From positions 21,544-53,257 of the forward strand of contig JAJXUC010000010.1 of assembly GCA_021783435.1 (NCBI GenBank): DNA of 31,714 nt. Direction: 5' to 3'. This document shows, in pieces, positions 18,013-27,436 of this stretch. Source of the stretch: Pseudomonadota bacterium. GTDB taxonomy: Bacteria; Pseudomonadota; Gammaproteobacteria; Burkholderiales; Burkholderiaceae. The notes below the pieces were generated by a model. It was given only the letters and a program-made list of their open reading frames with translations. It ran no database searches and was not told the DNA's origin. Both the position numbers and the translations under genes were made by a program. The first letter of the stretch is position 1, and each line of letters opens with the position of its first letter.

Positions 18013-20808
18013 ATGCCCGCATCCTTCCTGACACGCATTTTCGGCAGCCGCAACGAGCGGCTGCTGCGCCAATACAGGCGCGTGGCGCAGCGCATCAACA
18101 CGCTGGAAGCCCAGTTCGAAAAACTCACCGACGAGGAGCTGCGTGCCAAGACCGCCGAGTTCAAGCAACAGGTGGCCAACGGGCGCAGTCTCGACGATCT
18201 GCTCCCCGAAGCCTTCGCCGTCGTGCGCGAGGGCGGCAAGCGGGCGCTGCGCATGCGGCACTTCGACGTTCAGCTCATCGGCGGGATGGCGCTGCACAAC
18301 GGCAAGATTGCGGAAATGCGCACCGGGGAGGGCAAGACCCTGGTGGGCACCCTGCCCGTCTATCTCAACGCCCTGGCCGGCAAGGGCGTGCATGTCGTTA
18401 CCGTGAACGACTACCTCGCCCAGCGCGATGCGCAATGGATGAGCAAGCTCTACAACTTCCTGGGTCTCAGCGTGGGCATCAACCTGCCCAATATGTCGCG
18501 CGAAGACAAGCAGGCCGCCTACGCCGCCGACGTCACCTACGGAACCAACAACGAATACGGCTTCGACTACCTGCGCGACAACATGGTGTTCGAGCCCGGC
18601 GAGCGCGTGCAGCGCGGCCTGAACTACGCACTGATCGACGAGGTGGATTCCATCCTCATCGACGAAGCGCGCACGCCGCTCATCATCTCCGGCCAGGCCG
18701 ACGACAACACCGAGCTGTATCTCAAGCTCAATACCGTGGTGCCGCTGCTCGAACGGCAGATCGGCGAGGAGGACCCGCTCACCGGCAAGGGTGTGGAAAA
18801 ACCCGGCGATTTCACGGTGGACGAGAAGAGTCATCAGGTCTACCTCACCGAAGCCGGCCACGAGAAGGCTGAGCGCATTCTCGGCGAGATGGGGCTGATC
18901 CCCGAGGGCAGCACCCTCTACGACCCGGCCAATATCGCGCTGATGCACCATCTGTATGCGGCGCTGCGGGCCCATCACCTGTATCACCGCGACCAGCACT
19001 ACGTGGTGCAGGGCGGCGAGGTGATCATCGTCGACGAATTCACCGGCCGCATCATGGCCGGGCGGCGCTGGTCCGACGGTCTGCACCAGGCGGTGGAGGC
19101 CAAAGAAGGCGTGCAGATCCAAAACGAGAACCAGACCCTCGCCTCGATCACCTTCCAGAACTATTTCCGCATGTACGGCAAGCTCGCCGGCATGACCGGC
19201 ACGGCCGATACCGAAGCCTACGAATTTCAGGAAATCTACAAGCTGGAAACCGTGGTGATTCCGACCAACCGGCCCAGCCAGCGCAAGGACTATCAGGACA
19301 AGGTCTACAAGTCCGCCAAGGAGCGCGACGAGGCCGTGGTGGCTGACATCAAGGATTGCTACGAGCGCGGCCAGCCCGTGCTGGTGGGCACGGCGTCGAT
19401 CGAGGCCAGCGAGCACCTTTCCCTGTTGCTGAATCGCGAAAAACTTCCGCACCAAGTGCTCAACGCCAAGCAGCACGCGCGCGAAGCGGAAATCGTCGCC
19501 CAGGCCGGGCGGCCGAAGATGATCACCATCGCCACCAATATGGCCGGCCGCGGCACCGACATCGTGCTGGGCGGCAACGTCGAGAAGCAGTGCGAATTCA
19601 TCGAGGCGGACGCCAATCTGACCGACGAGGAGAAGCGCCAGCGCGTCGAACAACTGCGGTCCGAGTGGCAGGCGCTGCACGACCACACCATTGCCGAGGG
19701 CGGCTTGCACATCGTCGGCACCGAGCGCAGCGAGTCGCGTCGGGTCGACAACCAGCTGCGCGGGCGTTCCGGCCGTCAGGGCGACCCGGGTTCCTCGCGC
19801 TTCTACCTGTCGCTGGACGATTCGCTGATGCGCATTTTCGCGGGTGACCGCGTTCGCGCCATCATGGAACGCCTGAAGATGCCCGAGGGCGAGGCCATCG
19901 AGGCGGGCATGGTGACACGCTCCATCGAATCCGCGCAGCGCAAGGTCGAAGCGCGCAACTTTGACGTGCGCAAGCAATTGCTCGAATACGACGACGTCGC
20001 CAACGAGCAGCGCAAAATCCTTTATGAGCAGCGCAACGCCATCCTCGACAACCAGGACGTCGGCGCCCAGATCGCAGACTTGCGCGAAGGCAGCGTGACC
20101 GACATGGTGCACACTTTCGTGCCCGCGCAGAGCATGGAAGAACAGTGGGACATCCCCGGTCTGGAGCGCACGCTGCGCGACGACTGGCAAGTCGATGTTC
20201 CGCTGCAGGCGTGGATCGAGGCCGACCAGACCATCACCGACGAGGACGTGCTTGAGCGTGTGCTGGAAGCAGTGAACGCGCATTACAAGGCCAAGGTGGA
20301 CATCGTCGGCGCGGCCAACTTCGCCGGCTTCGAGCGCATGGTCCTGCTGCAGTCGCTCGACCAGCACTGGCGCGAGCACCTCTCGGCGCTCGACTACCTG
20401 CGCCAGGGCATTCACCTGCGTGGCTATGCTCAGAAACAGCCGAAGCAGGAATACAAGCGCGAGGCCTTCGAGTTGTTCGGCCAGATGCTGGACGCCGTGA
20501 AGAACGACGTCACCCGCACCCTGATGACGGTGCAGGTGCAGACCCAGGAGCAGGCCGAGGCTGCGGCAGAGCAGATCGAGCAGCGTGCCCAGAGCCTGCA
20601 CAACCTCGTTTTCCAGCACCCGGAGGCGGGCGAGGCGGCGACCCATGGTGGCGAGGTCGAAGGCGCAGAACTCGCCCTTGCCGGCGCCGCGACGGCGGGG
20701 CTGGTCATGCAGCCCAACGTCCATGCCGCGCCGAAGGTCGGACGCAACGATCCTTGCCCATGCGGCAGCGGCAAGAAATACAAGCATTGCCACGGCAAGC
20801 TGAATTGA
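18013..20808 (+). CDS. secA: SecA, preprotein translocase ATPase
   Basis: The motor that drives unfolded preproteins through SecYEG. It has 931 residues (E. coli 901). The N-terminus [16 protein letters not shown] is typical. NBD1 has the Walker A loop TGEGKT with Lys108 (same number as E. coli) and Walker [23 protein letters not shown]2 shows [17 protein letters not shown] and [16 protein letters not shown]. The C-terminus ends in the SecB/lipid-binding zinc motif [14 protein letters not shown] (first Cys at 915), preceded by a variable linker. The ATG at 18013 is chosen because the frame further upstream is non-conserved. argJ follows after 130 bases. Confidence 0.98.
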   Translation: MPASFLTRIFGSRNERLLRQYRRVAQRINTLEAQFEKLTDEELRAKTAEFKQQVANGRSLDDLLPEAFAVVREGGKRALRMRHFDVQLIGGMALHNGKIAEMRTGEGKTLVGTLPVYLNALAGKGVHVVTVNDYLAQRDAQWMSKLYNFLGLSVGINLPNMSREDKQAAYAADVTYGTNNEYGFDYLRDNMVFEPGERVQRGLNYALIDEVDSILIDEARTPLIISGQADDNTELYLKLNTVVPLLERQIGEEDPLTGKGVEKPGDFTVDEKSHQVYLTEAGHEKAERILGEMGLIPEGSTLYDPANIALMHHLYAALRAHHLYHRDQHYVVQGGEVIIVDEFTGRIMAGRRWSDGLHQAVEAKEGVQIQNENQTLASITFQNYFRMYGKLAGMTGTADTEAYEFQEIYKLETVVIPTNRPSQRKDYQDKVYKSAKERDEAVVADIKDCYERGQPVLVGTASIEASEHLSLLLNREKLPHQVLNAKQHAREAEIVAQAGRPKMITIATNMAGRGTDIVLGGNVEKQCEFIEADANLTDEEKRQRVEQLRSEWQALHDHTIAEGGLHIVGTERSESRRVDNQLRGRSGRQGDPGSSRFYLSLDDSLMRIFAGDRVRAIMERLKMPEGEAIEAGMVTRSIESAQRKVEARNFDVRKQLLEYDDVANEQRKILYEQRNAILDNQDVGAQIADLREGSVTDMVHTFVPAQSMEEQWDIPGLERTLRDDWQVDVPLQAWIEADQTITDEDVLERVLEAVNAHYKAKVDIVGAANFAGFERMVLLQSLDQHWREHLSALDYLRQGIHLRGYAQKQPKQEYKREAFELFGQMLDAVKNDVTRTLMTVQVQTQEQAEAAAEQIEQRAQSLHNLVFQHPEAGEAATHGGEVEGAELALAGAATAGLVMQPNVHAAPKVGRNDPCPCGSGKKYKHCHGKLN

Positions 20809-20938
20809 GATCGCACGCACCCGTCCCGTCCTGCCCCAGAGCAGCCGGGCCGGTCTGCGCGCTCCCAACGGCGCCCGCCCGAAACGCATTGCCCTTTCCC
20901 GAACTCCGACGCAACCCGACCCTGATGGAGAACGAGCC

Positions 20939-22174
20939 TTGGCTGTGAACCTGAATCCCCCCGATCCCGCTGCGCTGCACGCCGTGCCCGGTGTGCGTAT
21001 CGGCGTGGCCCAGGCCGGCATCCGCAAGGCAGGCCGCACCGATCTGACGCTGTTCCTGTTCGATCCCGGCACCCAAGTGGCCGGCGTGTTCACGCGCAAC
21101 CGTTTCTGCGCGGCGCCGGTGCAGGTGTGCCGCGAGCATCTGGGCGAGGCACACTGTGCCCCCATGCGGGCGCTGGTGGTGAATACCGGCTGCGCCAACG
21201 CCGGCACCGGGGAGTCCGGTTTGCTCGCGGCAAGGCGGAGCTGCGAGGCCGTGGCTGCGCTGGCCGGCGTGACGCCGCGCGAGGTCCTGCCGTTCTCGAC
21301 CGGGGTGATTCTCGAACCCCTGCCGTTGGAGCGGCTGGTGGCTGGTCTTCCGGCGGCCCTGGCTGATGCACGGCCGAACGCCTGGGGCGCCGCCGCGGCT
21401 GCCATCATGACCACCGACACCGTGCCCAAGGCCGCCAGTGCGCAGGTGGTGATCGACGGCGCGACTATCACGATCAGCGGCATCGCCAAGGGCGCCGGCA
21501 TGATCCGTCCGAACATGGCCACCATGCTGGGCTTCATCGCCACCGACGCGCCTGTTGCCGCCGGCGTGCTCGCGGAACTCGTGCGCGACGTGGCCGACGC
21601 CTCGTTCAACTGCATCACCGTCGATGGCGACACCTCGACCAACGACGCGCTGGTGATCGCGGCCACAGGACGCGCCGCCCTGCCCGCCATCAACGATGTC
21701 GCAAGCCCCCAGGCGCGGGCCTTGCGCGAGGCGCTCGCGCGTGTCGCGCTGCAACTGGCGCAAGCCATCGTGCGCGATGGCGAAGGCGCGACCAAGTTCA
21801 TCAGCATCCGGGTCGAAGGGGCCAAGTCCCGTGCGGAGGCCCGTCAGGTGGGTTATGCCGTGGCCCATTCGCCGCTGGTGAAAACCGCGTTCTTCGCCAG
21901 CGACCCCAACCTCGGGCGGATTCTTGCCGCGGTGGGCTATGCCGGCGTCGACGACCTCGACGTGCGCGGGGTCGATCTCTATCTCGACGAGGTGCATGTG
22001 GCGACGCGCGGCGGGCGCCACCCGGATTACCGGGAGGTCGACGGCCAGCGGGTGATGGCCAAGCCGGAGATCGCCGTGCGCATCGTCCTCGGGCGCGGCC
22101 CGGCTGAGGCCACGCTATGGACCTGCGACCTGTCCCACGACTACGTCTCGATCAACGCCGACTACCGGAGCTGA
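20939..22174 (+). CDS. argJ: ArgJ, ornithine acetyltransferase / N-acetylglutamate synthase
   Basis: This enzyme of arginine synthesis recycles the acetyl group from N-acetylornithine to glutamate. It has 411 residues. It is made as a precursor that self-cleaves before a conserved Thr; the motif [16 protein letters not shown] is present, with nucleophile Thr195, giving alpha and beta chains. [12 protein letters not shown] and the C-terminal IVLGRG are further family marks. The likely start is TTG at 20939, with GGAG at 20927-20930 eight bases ahead; GTG at 20945 is the alternative. The C-terminal residues of ArgJ ([15 protein letters not shown]) are intact. Acetyl-CoA-dependent (bifunctional) activity cannot be judged by eye. 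It lies six bases ahead of the DUF815 gene. Confidence 0.96.
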   Translation: MAVNLNPPDPAALHAVPGVRIGVAQAGIRKAGRTDLTLFLFDPGTQVAGVFTRNRFCAAPVQVCREHLGEAHCAPMRALVVNTGCANAGTGESGLLAARRSCEAVAALAGVTPREVLPFSTGVILEPLPLERLVAGLPAALADARPNAWGAAAAAIMTTDTVPKAASAQVVIDGATITISGIAKGAGMIRPNMATMLGFIATDAPVAAGVLAELVRDVADASFNCITVDGDTSTNDALVIAATGRAALPAINDVASPQARALREALARVALQLAQAIVRDGEGATKFISIRVEGAKSRAEARQVGYAVAHSPLVKTAFFASDPNLGRILAAVGYAGVDDLDVRGVDLYLDEVHVATRGGRHPDYREVDGQRVMAKPEIAVRIVLGRGPAEATLWTCDLSHDYVSINADYRS

Positions 22175-22180
22175 GAGCCG

Positions 22181-23065
22181 ATGGCCGCGTTCGATACGAC
22201 GGATCGCCTTGCCGCGCTGCTCGACCATGCCGAGCGCGTACTCAATCGCTTGGAACTCGTCCTCGCCCCAACCCCGCCCGAGCCGGACTGGCGTGCCGCC
22301 GTGGCCTTCCGCTGGCGCAAGCGCGGCAACCATGCCGTGCTGCAGCCAGTGCGCACACTTTCGCCCATTCAGTTGACCGATCTGCAGGGCATCGACGAGC
22401 AGAAGCGGCGCATCGAACGCAACACGCGCCAGTTCGTCGCCGGCAAGCCCGCCAACAACGTCTTGCTCACCGGCGCGCGGGGAACGGGCAAGTCCTCCCT
22501 GGTCAAGGCCTGCTTGAACAAGTACGCGGCCAAGGGCCTGAGGCTGATCGAGGTGGACAAGGCCGATCTCGTGGATCTACCGGATCTGATGGATCTGCTG
22601 GCTTCGCGGCCCGAACGCTTCGTGGTGTTCTCCGACGACCTTTCCTTCGACGAGGGGGAGGCCGGCTACAAGGCGCTCAAGTCCGTGCTCGATGGGTCGA
22701 TCTCGGCGCATGCCGACAACGTCCTCATCTACGCGACGTCGAATCGCAGGCATCTGCTGCCGGAGTACATGCACGAGAACCTGACCTACCAGCACACCGA
22801 AAGCGGCGAGGTCCATCCCGGTGAAGTGGTCGAGGAAAAAATCTCCTTGTCCGAGCGCTTCGGTCTGTGGGTGAGCTTCTACCCCTTCGACCAGGACCAT
22901 TACCTGCGCATCGTCGAGCACTGGCTGCAGGCCTTTGGCGTGGCGCCGGAACAGGCGCAGGCGGCGCATGCCGAGGCGCTGGTCTGGGCCCTGGAGCGGG
23001 GTTCGCGTTCAGGTCGCGTGGCCCTGCAGTTCGCGCGCGATTTCGCCGGACGCAAGGTGCGTTGA
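22181..23065 (+). CDS. DUF815-family AAA+ ATPase
   Basis: A 294-residue ATPase of unknown role. It has a helical N-terminal part (about 1-60), then LQGIDEQKRRIERNTRQFVAG and a P-loop GARGTGKSS at 98-106. A Walker B-like stretch FVVFSDDLSFDEGEAGYKAL comes next, with the sensor-like VLIYATSNRRHLLPEYM. A conserved segment follows (EKISLSERFGLWVSFYPFDQDHYL), and the arginine-rich C-terminus ends the protein. This order is that of the DUF815 family, which sits in the AAA+ superfamily. It forms a tight unit with argJ (6 bases) and the Nudix gene (4 bases). No substrate or partner can be named from sequence. Confidence 0.88.
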   Translation: MAAFDTTDRLAALLDHAERVLNRLELVLAPTPPEPDWRAAVAFRWRKRGNHAVLQPVRTLSPIQLTDLQGIDEQKRRIERNTRQFVAGKPANNVLLTGARGTGKSSLVKACLNKYAAKGLRLIEVDKADLVDLPDLMDLLASRPERFVVFSDDLSFDEGEAGYKALKSVLDGSISAHADNVLIYATSNRRHLLPEYMHENLTYQHTESGEVHPGEVVEEKISLSERFGLWVSFYPFDQDHYLRIVEHWLQAFGVAPEQAQAAHAEALVWALERGSRSGRVALQFARDFAGRKVR

Positions 23066-23069
23066 CACC

Positions 23070-23552
23070 ATGGCTGCCGATACCGCGTCGGGAACTGTAG
23101 CCGTGCCGGGTGTTCGTGCCGCCGCGGATGCAGCGCGCCCGCTGGTGCCGGTGGCCGTCGGTGTTCTGCTGCGCGCAGACGGCAGTTTTCTCCTCGCCAG
23201 TCGCCCGGCCGGCAAGCCCTATGCGGGCTACTGGGAGTTTCCTGGAGGCAAGATCGAGCCGGGAGAAAACCTGTCGCAGGCGTTGGAACGTGAACTGCAC
23301 GAGGAACTGGATATCCGGGATCTGCGCGCCACGTTCTGGCGTTCCTGTGTCATGGACTACCCGCATGCCCGGGTGGATCTGCAGTTCTGCAAGGTGACGC
23401 AATGGTCGGGCGAGATCCGTCCTTGCGAAGGCCAAGCCATTGCCTGGCAGCAGTTGCCGGTGGACGTCGCGCCAGTCCTGCCCGGCACGCTTCCGGTGTT
23501 GCAATGGCTGGCTCAGGAACGCGCCCACATGGGCCCAACCCACGCCACCTGA
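23070..23552 (+). CDS. mutT: Nudix hydrolase, MutT-like (8-oxo-dGTPase)
   Basis: A 160-residue Nudix protein. The Nudix box GX5EX7REUXEEXGU is complete from Gly60 to Ile82 (Glu66, Arg74, Glu75, Glu78, Glu79), except that the usual Gly is Asp81. The preceding strand WEFPGGKIEPGE is very close to MutT, which cleans oxidised 8-oxo-dGTP from the nucleotide pool. An N-terminal extension of about 25 Ala-rich residues precedes the core; it has no in-frame Met within it, so the ATG at 23070 stands. The C-terminus (WQQLPVDVAPVLPGTLPVLQWL) also fits MutT. The substrate is inferred; other Nudix substrates are possible. Confidence 0.88.
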   Translation: MAADTASGTVAVPGVRAAADAARPLVPVAVGVLLRADGSFLLASRPAGKPYAGYWEFPGGKIEPGENLSQALERELHEELDIRDLRATFWRSCVMDYPHARVDLQFCKVTQWSGEIRPCEGQAIAWQQLPVDVAPVLPGTLPVLQWLAQERAHMGPTHAT

Positions 23553-23556
23553 TGCG

Positions 23557-23572
23557 GGCGATGGCCATCGCC
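23557..23572. terminator. Perfect 16-base palindrome between convergent mutT and yacG
   Basis: GGCGATGGCCATCGCC is self-complementary over all 16 bases and fills the 27-base gap between the two stop codons. As RNA it can fold into a five-pair stem with a six-base loop on either strand. On the + strand a GCGTTCTT follows. It is a probable bidirectional terminator, although the T-run is poor. Confidence 0.45.
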
Positions 23573-23579
23573 GCGTTCT

Positions 23580-23825
23580 TCAGTGCGTGCGGAATGACGA
23601 ACCCGATCGCGCAGTTGCCCGAGGCGCCGGTTCCGCGTCGTCATCCTCGACCGGGGGCGCCGCAGCGACGCGGTAGTTTTCGCTGGCCCAGGCCCCGAAA
23701 TCCGTGTTTTTGCAGCGAGCGCTGCAAAACGGTCGCCAGGGGTTGTCCGCGGCATAGCGGCTGGGGCCCTCGCATGTCGGACAGCGCACGATGCGGGCGG
23801 TGTCGGGTTGGGTCGGCGTATTCAT
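23580..23825 (-). CDS. yacG: YacG, DNA gyrase inhibitor zinc protein
   Basis: An 81-residue protein with a four-Cys zinc site: CPTC near residue 15, then FCSARCK about 18 residues later, followed by DFGAWASENYRV. This is the YacG signature; the E. coli protein binds GyrB and inhibits gyrase. It is slightly longer than the enterobacterial protein because of an acidic/Pro tail. The start ATG overlaps the zapD stop (ATGA on the - strand), so it is the last gene of the pilB-to-yacG operon. Confidence 0.93.
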   Translation of the reverse strand: MNTPTQPDTARIVRCPTCEGPSRYAADNPWRPFCSARCKNTDFGAWASENYRVAAAPPVEDDDAEPAPRATARSGSSFRTH

Positions 23826-24574
23826 GGGCAAAGCGCGATTTCGAAAGCGACGTCCGTGGTCACGGGCTTGAGTTTCCAGTCGGCATCGGGGCGCATATAG
23901 CGCACAGAGACCATGAGCCGGTGGCCGGTGGTTTCGGGCACGACCCCCAGGGCGCCGTCGACCCGCAGGCGCATGAGCTGATAGTGACGCCCGCCCAGGT
24001 TCTGCTGGTAGGAGCCGCCCGCTGCCAGGGTCTTGTGCGGGACACCGGAGTCGCGCAGCAGGCGCAGCAGCAGCTCCACAGCCATGGCTAGCGGGCTGAA
24101 GACTTCGAGCCAACGTGCCATGTCCAGCCGGCGCTGATCTTCCGGCAGGTGCTGCCAGGCGTAATAGGCCGGCAGGTCGAATTCACAGGTGCCACCCGGA
24201 ATGCTGGCGCGGCTGCGAATGGCCATCAGCCATTCGTTGTCCTGGAGCGGCTGGCCGGGTTTGCCGAGTTGTTGGCTCAGATCCTGGAAGGCCGAATCGA
24301 TCTCCGCCAGCACCTCGTCGAGAGCCAGCTCGGACACGGAGGGGTTGCCGCGAAAGCTGAGGAATTGCTGGCGTTGCCGCTCCAGGTCCTTGAGCAGTTC
24401 GGATTTCAAATCTTGCCGCGTGGCCACGTCCATGATCTCGAACAGCGAGAGCAAGGCGTAGTGGTGGTCGTAGGGGTGGGCGCGCTGCAGCAGGAAATCG
24501 ACTCTGCGGAACAGGTGCTCGAGCCGCAGCAGGGTGCGAACGCGCTCGCTCAGGGGGTATTCGTAGAGGATCAC
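23822..24574 (-). CDS. zapD: ZapD, FtsZ-bundling cell division factor
   Basis: A 250-residue cytoplasmic protein of the DUF1342/ZapD family. The helical N-terminus (ILYEYPLSERVRTLLRLEHLF) and the highly conserved SIPGGTCEFDLPAYYAWQHLP at about 130-150 match ZapD. The family binds the FtsZ C-terminal peptide and cross-links protofilaments; ftsZ itself is about 8 kb away on the other strand. The start codon is GTG at 24574 with a poor ribosome binding site. The 101-base gap from coaE is the largest in this operon. Confidence 0.93.
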   Translation of the reverse strand: MILYEYPLSERVRTLLRLEHLFRRVDFLLQRAHPYDHHYALLSLFEIMDVATRQDLKSELLKDLERQRQQFLSFRGNPSVSELALDEVLAEIDSAFQDLSQQLGKPGQPLQDNEWLMAIRSRASIPGGTCEFDLPAYYAWQHLPEDQRRLDMARWLEVFSPLAMAVELLLRLLRDSGVPHKTLAAGGSYQQNLGGRHYQLMRLRVDGALGVVPETTGHRLMVSVRYMRPDADWKLKPVTTDVAFEIALCP

Positions 24575-24675
24575 GGGCCGGGGCTTTGTGTGGTCGCGCA
24601 GCAGCCGGCGGGAGGCCTGCAGGGACTGCGCCCTTATTGGGCCGCATTGTCACGCATGTGATGCGGGAATTCAAA

Positions 24676-25305
24676 TCAGCCCGCCAAACGCAGGTAGCCG
24701 GCATGCAGATCGCGGGTACGCTTCTGTAATGCGGCAAGGTCCGCGCTGTTGTCGATCAGATCATCGGCCGCGCGCCTGCGCACCTCGCGTGCGGCCTGCG
24801 TGGCCATGATGGCGCGGACCTGTTCGGCATTGAGGCCGGATCTGCGCATCACGCGAGCGATTTGCTGGTCTTCAGGGCAGTCCACCACCGCGATGCGATC
24901 CACAGCGCTGCGCCAGCGTGGCAAGTTTTCGACCAGGAGTGGAATGACCAGAACGAGATAGGCCCCCGAAGTTTGGGCAGCACGTTCGCGCATGGCCTGG
25001 CCGATACGGGGATGCAGGATGGATTCGAGGGCGCGGCGTTTGGCAGGATCGGCAAAGACGGCAGCGCGCATGCGGTCGCGGTCGAGCGCGCCGGCGGGGG
25101 TGAGCATCCCGGATCCAAAGGCGTCCTGGATGGACGCGATCGCGGTTCCGCCCGGCGCGGTGATCTCGTGGGCGATGGCGTCGGCATCCAGCACGCCCGC
25201 GCCCAACTCCGCCAGCATCGCCGCCACGGCCGATTTGCCCGAGCCGATCCCGCCGGTGAGCCCAATGGTCAGCCGATGCTCGGCGGAGGATGCCGGCGCC
25301 GCCAT
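24676..25305 (-). CDS. coaE: CoaE, dephospho-CoA kinase
   Basis: The last enzyme of coenzyme A synthesis, phosphorylating the 3'-OH of dephospho-CoA. It has 209 residues. The P-loop GGIGSGKS lies at 18-25. DADAIAHEIT supplies the conserved Asp of the substrate site, HPRIGQAM is a family motif, and VVDCPEDQQIARVMRR leads into the lid region. The start is 13 bases after the pilD stop, so it is co-transcribed with the pilus genes. The same placement next to pilD is common in gamma- and beta-proteobacteria. Confidence 0.96.
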   Translation of the reverse strand: MAAPASSAEHRLTIGLTGGIGSGKSAVAAMLAELGAGVLDADAIAHEITAPGGTAIASIQDAFGSGMLTPAGALDRDRMRAAVFADPAKRRALESILHPRIGQAMRERAAQTSGAYLVLVIPLLVENLPRWRSAVDRIAVVDCPEDQQIARVMRRSGLNAEQVRAIMATQAAREVRRRAADDLIDNSADLAALQKRTRDLHAGYLRLAG

Positions 25306-25318
25306 GCTTCCCGAGACC

Positions 25319-26188
25319 TCAGGCCCCGCCGGGCAGAACCCAGGCGATGAGGCGTTGCGGCCCCAGCAGCAGCATGATCAATCCGGCCGTTGCCAGGAAC
25401 GGGCCGAAGGGAATCGGCTTGCCCCGTTCGGCAAGGCCGCTGAACTGCAGGGCGATGCCAATGGCGGCTCCGGCAACCGCCGACAGCAGGATGATGGGCA
25501 ACAGCGCCATGGCGCCGAACCAGGCGCCGAAGGCCGCGAACAGTTTGAAGTCGCCGTAACCCATGCCCTCCTTGCCCGTCAGCAGCTTGAACGCCTGATA
25601 GATGCTCCATAGGCTGGCGTAGCCGATCGCCGCGCCCCAGACGGCCTGAGGCAGAAACGCAGGGTCGAGGCCGGCATGCAGCAACAGGCCCAGCCATAGA
25701 AGAGGCAGGGTGATGCCATCGGGCAGCAGGGTCGTGTCGTAGTCGATGAAAGCCAGCGCAATCAGACCCCAAAGCAGAACGACCAATCCCAGCGACCAGG
25801 GCGTCGCGCCGTGCAGCCAGATGGTGGCGGCCGTGAGCCCGGCCGTGAGCAGTTCCACCAGGGGATAGCGCGCAGAGATGCGCGTGCCGCACGCGGAGCA
25901 TTTCCCGCGGAGCATGAGCCAGCTCAGGACGGGAATGTTCTCCCACCAGCGGATGGTGTGGCCGCAGTGGCCGCAGCGCGAGCGCGGATGGAGCAGATTG
26001 AAGGTCTCCGTGGGTTGCGGCGCGTTCTCGGGATGAAGGGTGGCGTGGGCCTCGTGGTGCCATGCCCGCTCCAGCATCACCGGCAGGCGCAGGATGAGCA
26101 CGTTGAGAAAACTGCCCACCAACAGCCCGACGATTGCTGCGGCCAGCACCCAGGACCCGGCAGGCAGCCCTGCCCATGCGTCTGGCAT
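25319..26188 (-). CDS. pilD: PilD, prepilin leader peptidase / N-methyltransferase
   Basis: A polytopic inner-membrane aspartic protease that cleaves and N-methylates type IV prepilins. It has 289 residues. After the first membrane helix (about 13-34) comes the cytoplasmic loop with the zinc Cys pairs C72/C75 and C97/C100. The two catalytic aspartates are Asp149 (FIDYD) and Asp213 in GMGYGD, at the same numbers as in Pseudomonas aeruginosa PilD. Both activities are therefore expected. Two bases separate it from pilC. No prepilin gene is in the window. Confidence 0.96.
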   Translation of the reverse strand: MPDAWAGLPAGSWVLAAAIVGLLVGSFLNVLILRLPVMLERAWHHEAHATLHPENAPQPTETFNLLHPRSRCGHCGHTIRWWENIPVLSWLMLRGKCSACGTRISARYPLVELLTAGLTAATIWLHGATPWSLGLVVLLWGLIALAFIDYDTTLLPDGITLPLLWLGLLLHAGLDPAFLPQAVWGAAIGYASLWSIYQAFKLLTGKEGMGYGDFKLFAAFGAWFGAMALLPIILLSAVAGAAIGIALQFSGLAERGKPIPFGPFLATAGLIMLLLGPQRLIAWVLPGGA

Positions 26189-26190
26189 GC

Positions 26191-27411
26191 TCAGCCCACC
26201 ACTTTGCCGAGATTGAAGATGGGGAGGTACATGGCGATGACCAGGCCGCCGATGAGCACGCCGAGCACCACGATGATGATGGGCTCCAGCAGGCTCGACA
26301 GGGCCTTGACCAGCTCGTCGACCTCGGCTTCATAGATATCGGCCGCCTTGGCCAGCATCTGGTCGAGTGAGCCCGATTCCTCGCCGATGGACGCCATTTG
26401 CAGCACAAGGGGAGGGAACACTCCGGTGGACTGCATGGACAGGGTCAGGCTGGTTCCAGTCGATACGTCCTGCTGGATCTTCGCGGTGGCATGCTGATAG
26501 ACGATATTGCCTGACGCGCCCCCCACGGAATCCAGCGCCTCGACCAGCGGGACGCCAGCGCCGAACATGGTGGACAGCGTGCGGGTCCAGCGTGCAAGCG
26601 TCCCTTTGAGAACCAGATCGCCGAACACGGGCAGACGCAGCATCATGCGGTCGACGAACTCCTTGACCTTGTCGGAGCGTTTCCAGGATTGGAAGATGAA
26701 ATAGCCGCCGATGAAGAGGGAGCCGAACAGGATGTACCAATAGTGGACGAAAAAATTCGAGATCGCGATCACCACCAGCGTGGGGGCCGGCAGGTCGGCG
26801 CCAAACTGCTTGAACACGTCCTGAAAGGTGGGCACGACGAACATCATGATGATGGTGACCACGATCATCGCCACGATCATCACCGCGATCGGGTAGGTCA
26901 GGGCCGACTTGATCTTGCTGCGGATCGCCAGGGTTTTTTCCTGATAGGTCGCGAGGCGGTCGAGGATGAGTTCAAGCATGCCGGCCTCCTCGCCGGCCTC
27001 GACCAGATTGCAATAGAGGTGATCGAAATACCGCGGATACTTCCGGAATGCAGCCGACAGGCTGGTGCCAGTTTCGACGTCGTTGCGGATTTCCGTGATC
27101 AGTCGCGCCATCGACGGATTGGGGTGGCTGCGACCGACGATGTCGAACGACTGCAACAGCGGCACCCCGGCGCGAAGCATGGTGGCCATCTGCCGCGTGA
27201 AGGTGGTCAGGTCCTTGGCCTTGATGGACCTGCCTGCGCCCATCTTGCGCTTCTTGACCTTGGTCACCAGGATGCCCTGGCGACGCAGCGAGGCGTTGAC
27301 GATGTTCTCGCTGCCAGCGCGCATTTCCCCACGCTGCAGTTTGCCCTGGCGATCCTTGCCCTCCCAGACGAACAGAAAATCCTTGGTCGTGCGCATTGCG
27401 GCTGTTGCCAT
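26191..27411 (-). CDS. pilC: PilC, type IV pilus inner-membrane platform protein
   Basis: A 406-residue GspF/PilC-type protein on which the pilus motor acts. Two repeated T2SSF domains (about 70-195 and 270-400) each begin with TRQMATMLRAGVPLLQSFD- or TRTLSTMFGAGVPLVEALD-like helices. Hydrophobic segments lie at about 168-195, 217-240 and 376-400. The start at 27411 is fixed by GGAGG (complement of 27416-27421) five or six bases ahead. An internal Met6 is less well placed. It lies 25 bases after pilB. Confidence 0.96.
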   Translation of the reverse strand: MATAAMRTTKDFLFVWEGKDRQGKLQRGEMRAGSENIVNASLRRQGILVTKVKKRKMGAGRSIKAKDLTTFTRQMATMLRAGVPLLQSFDIVGRSHPNPSMARLITEIRNDVETGTSLSAAFRKYPRYFDHLYCNLVEAGEEAGMLELILDRLATYQEKTLAIRSKIKSALTYPIAVMIVAMIVVTIIMMFVVPTFQDVFKQFGADLPAPTLVVIAISNFFVHYWYILFGSLFIGGYFIFQSWKRSDKVKEFVDRMMLRLPVFGDLVLKGTLARWTRTLSTMFGAGVPLVEALDSVGGASGNIVYQHATAKIQQDVSTGTSLTLSMQSTGVFPPLVLQMASIGEESGSLDQMLAKAADIYEAEVDELVKALSSLLEPIIIVVLGVLIGGLVIAMYLPIFNLGKVVG

Positions 27412-27436
27412 ATATCCTCCGGTTGCAGCCTGTCAG

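Noticed and set aside
17869..21825. A very long open frame of over 1300 codons on the - strand opposite secA and argJ
   Set aside because: It is the antisense of strongly conserved genes, His/Gln/Arg-rich with no recognisable domain, and is a by-product of GC-rich codon use.
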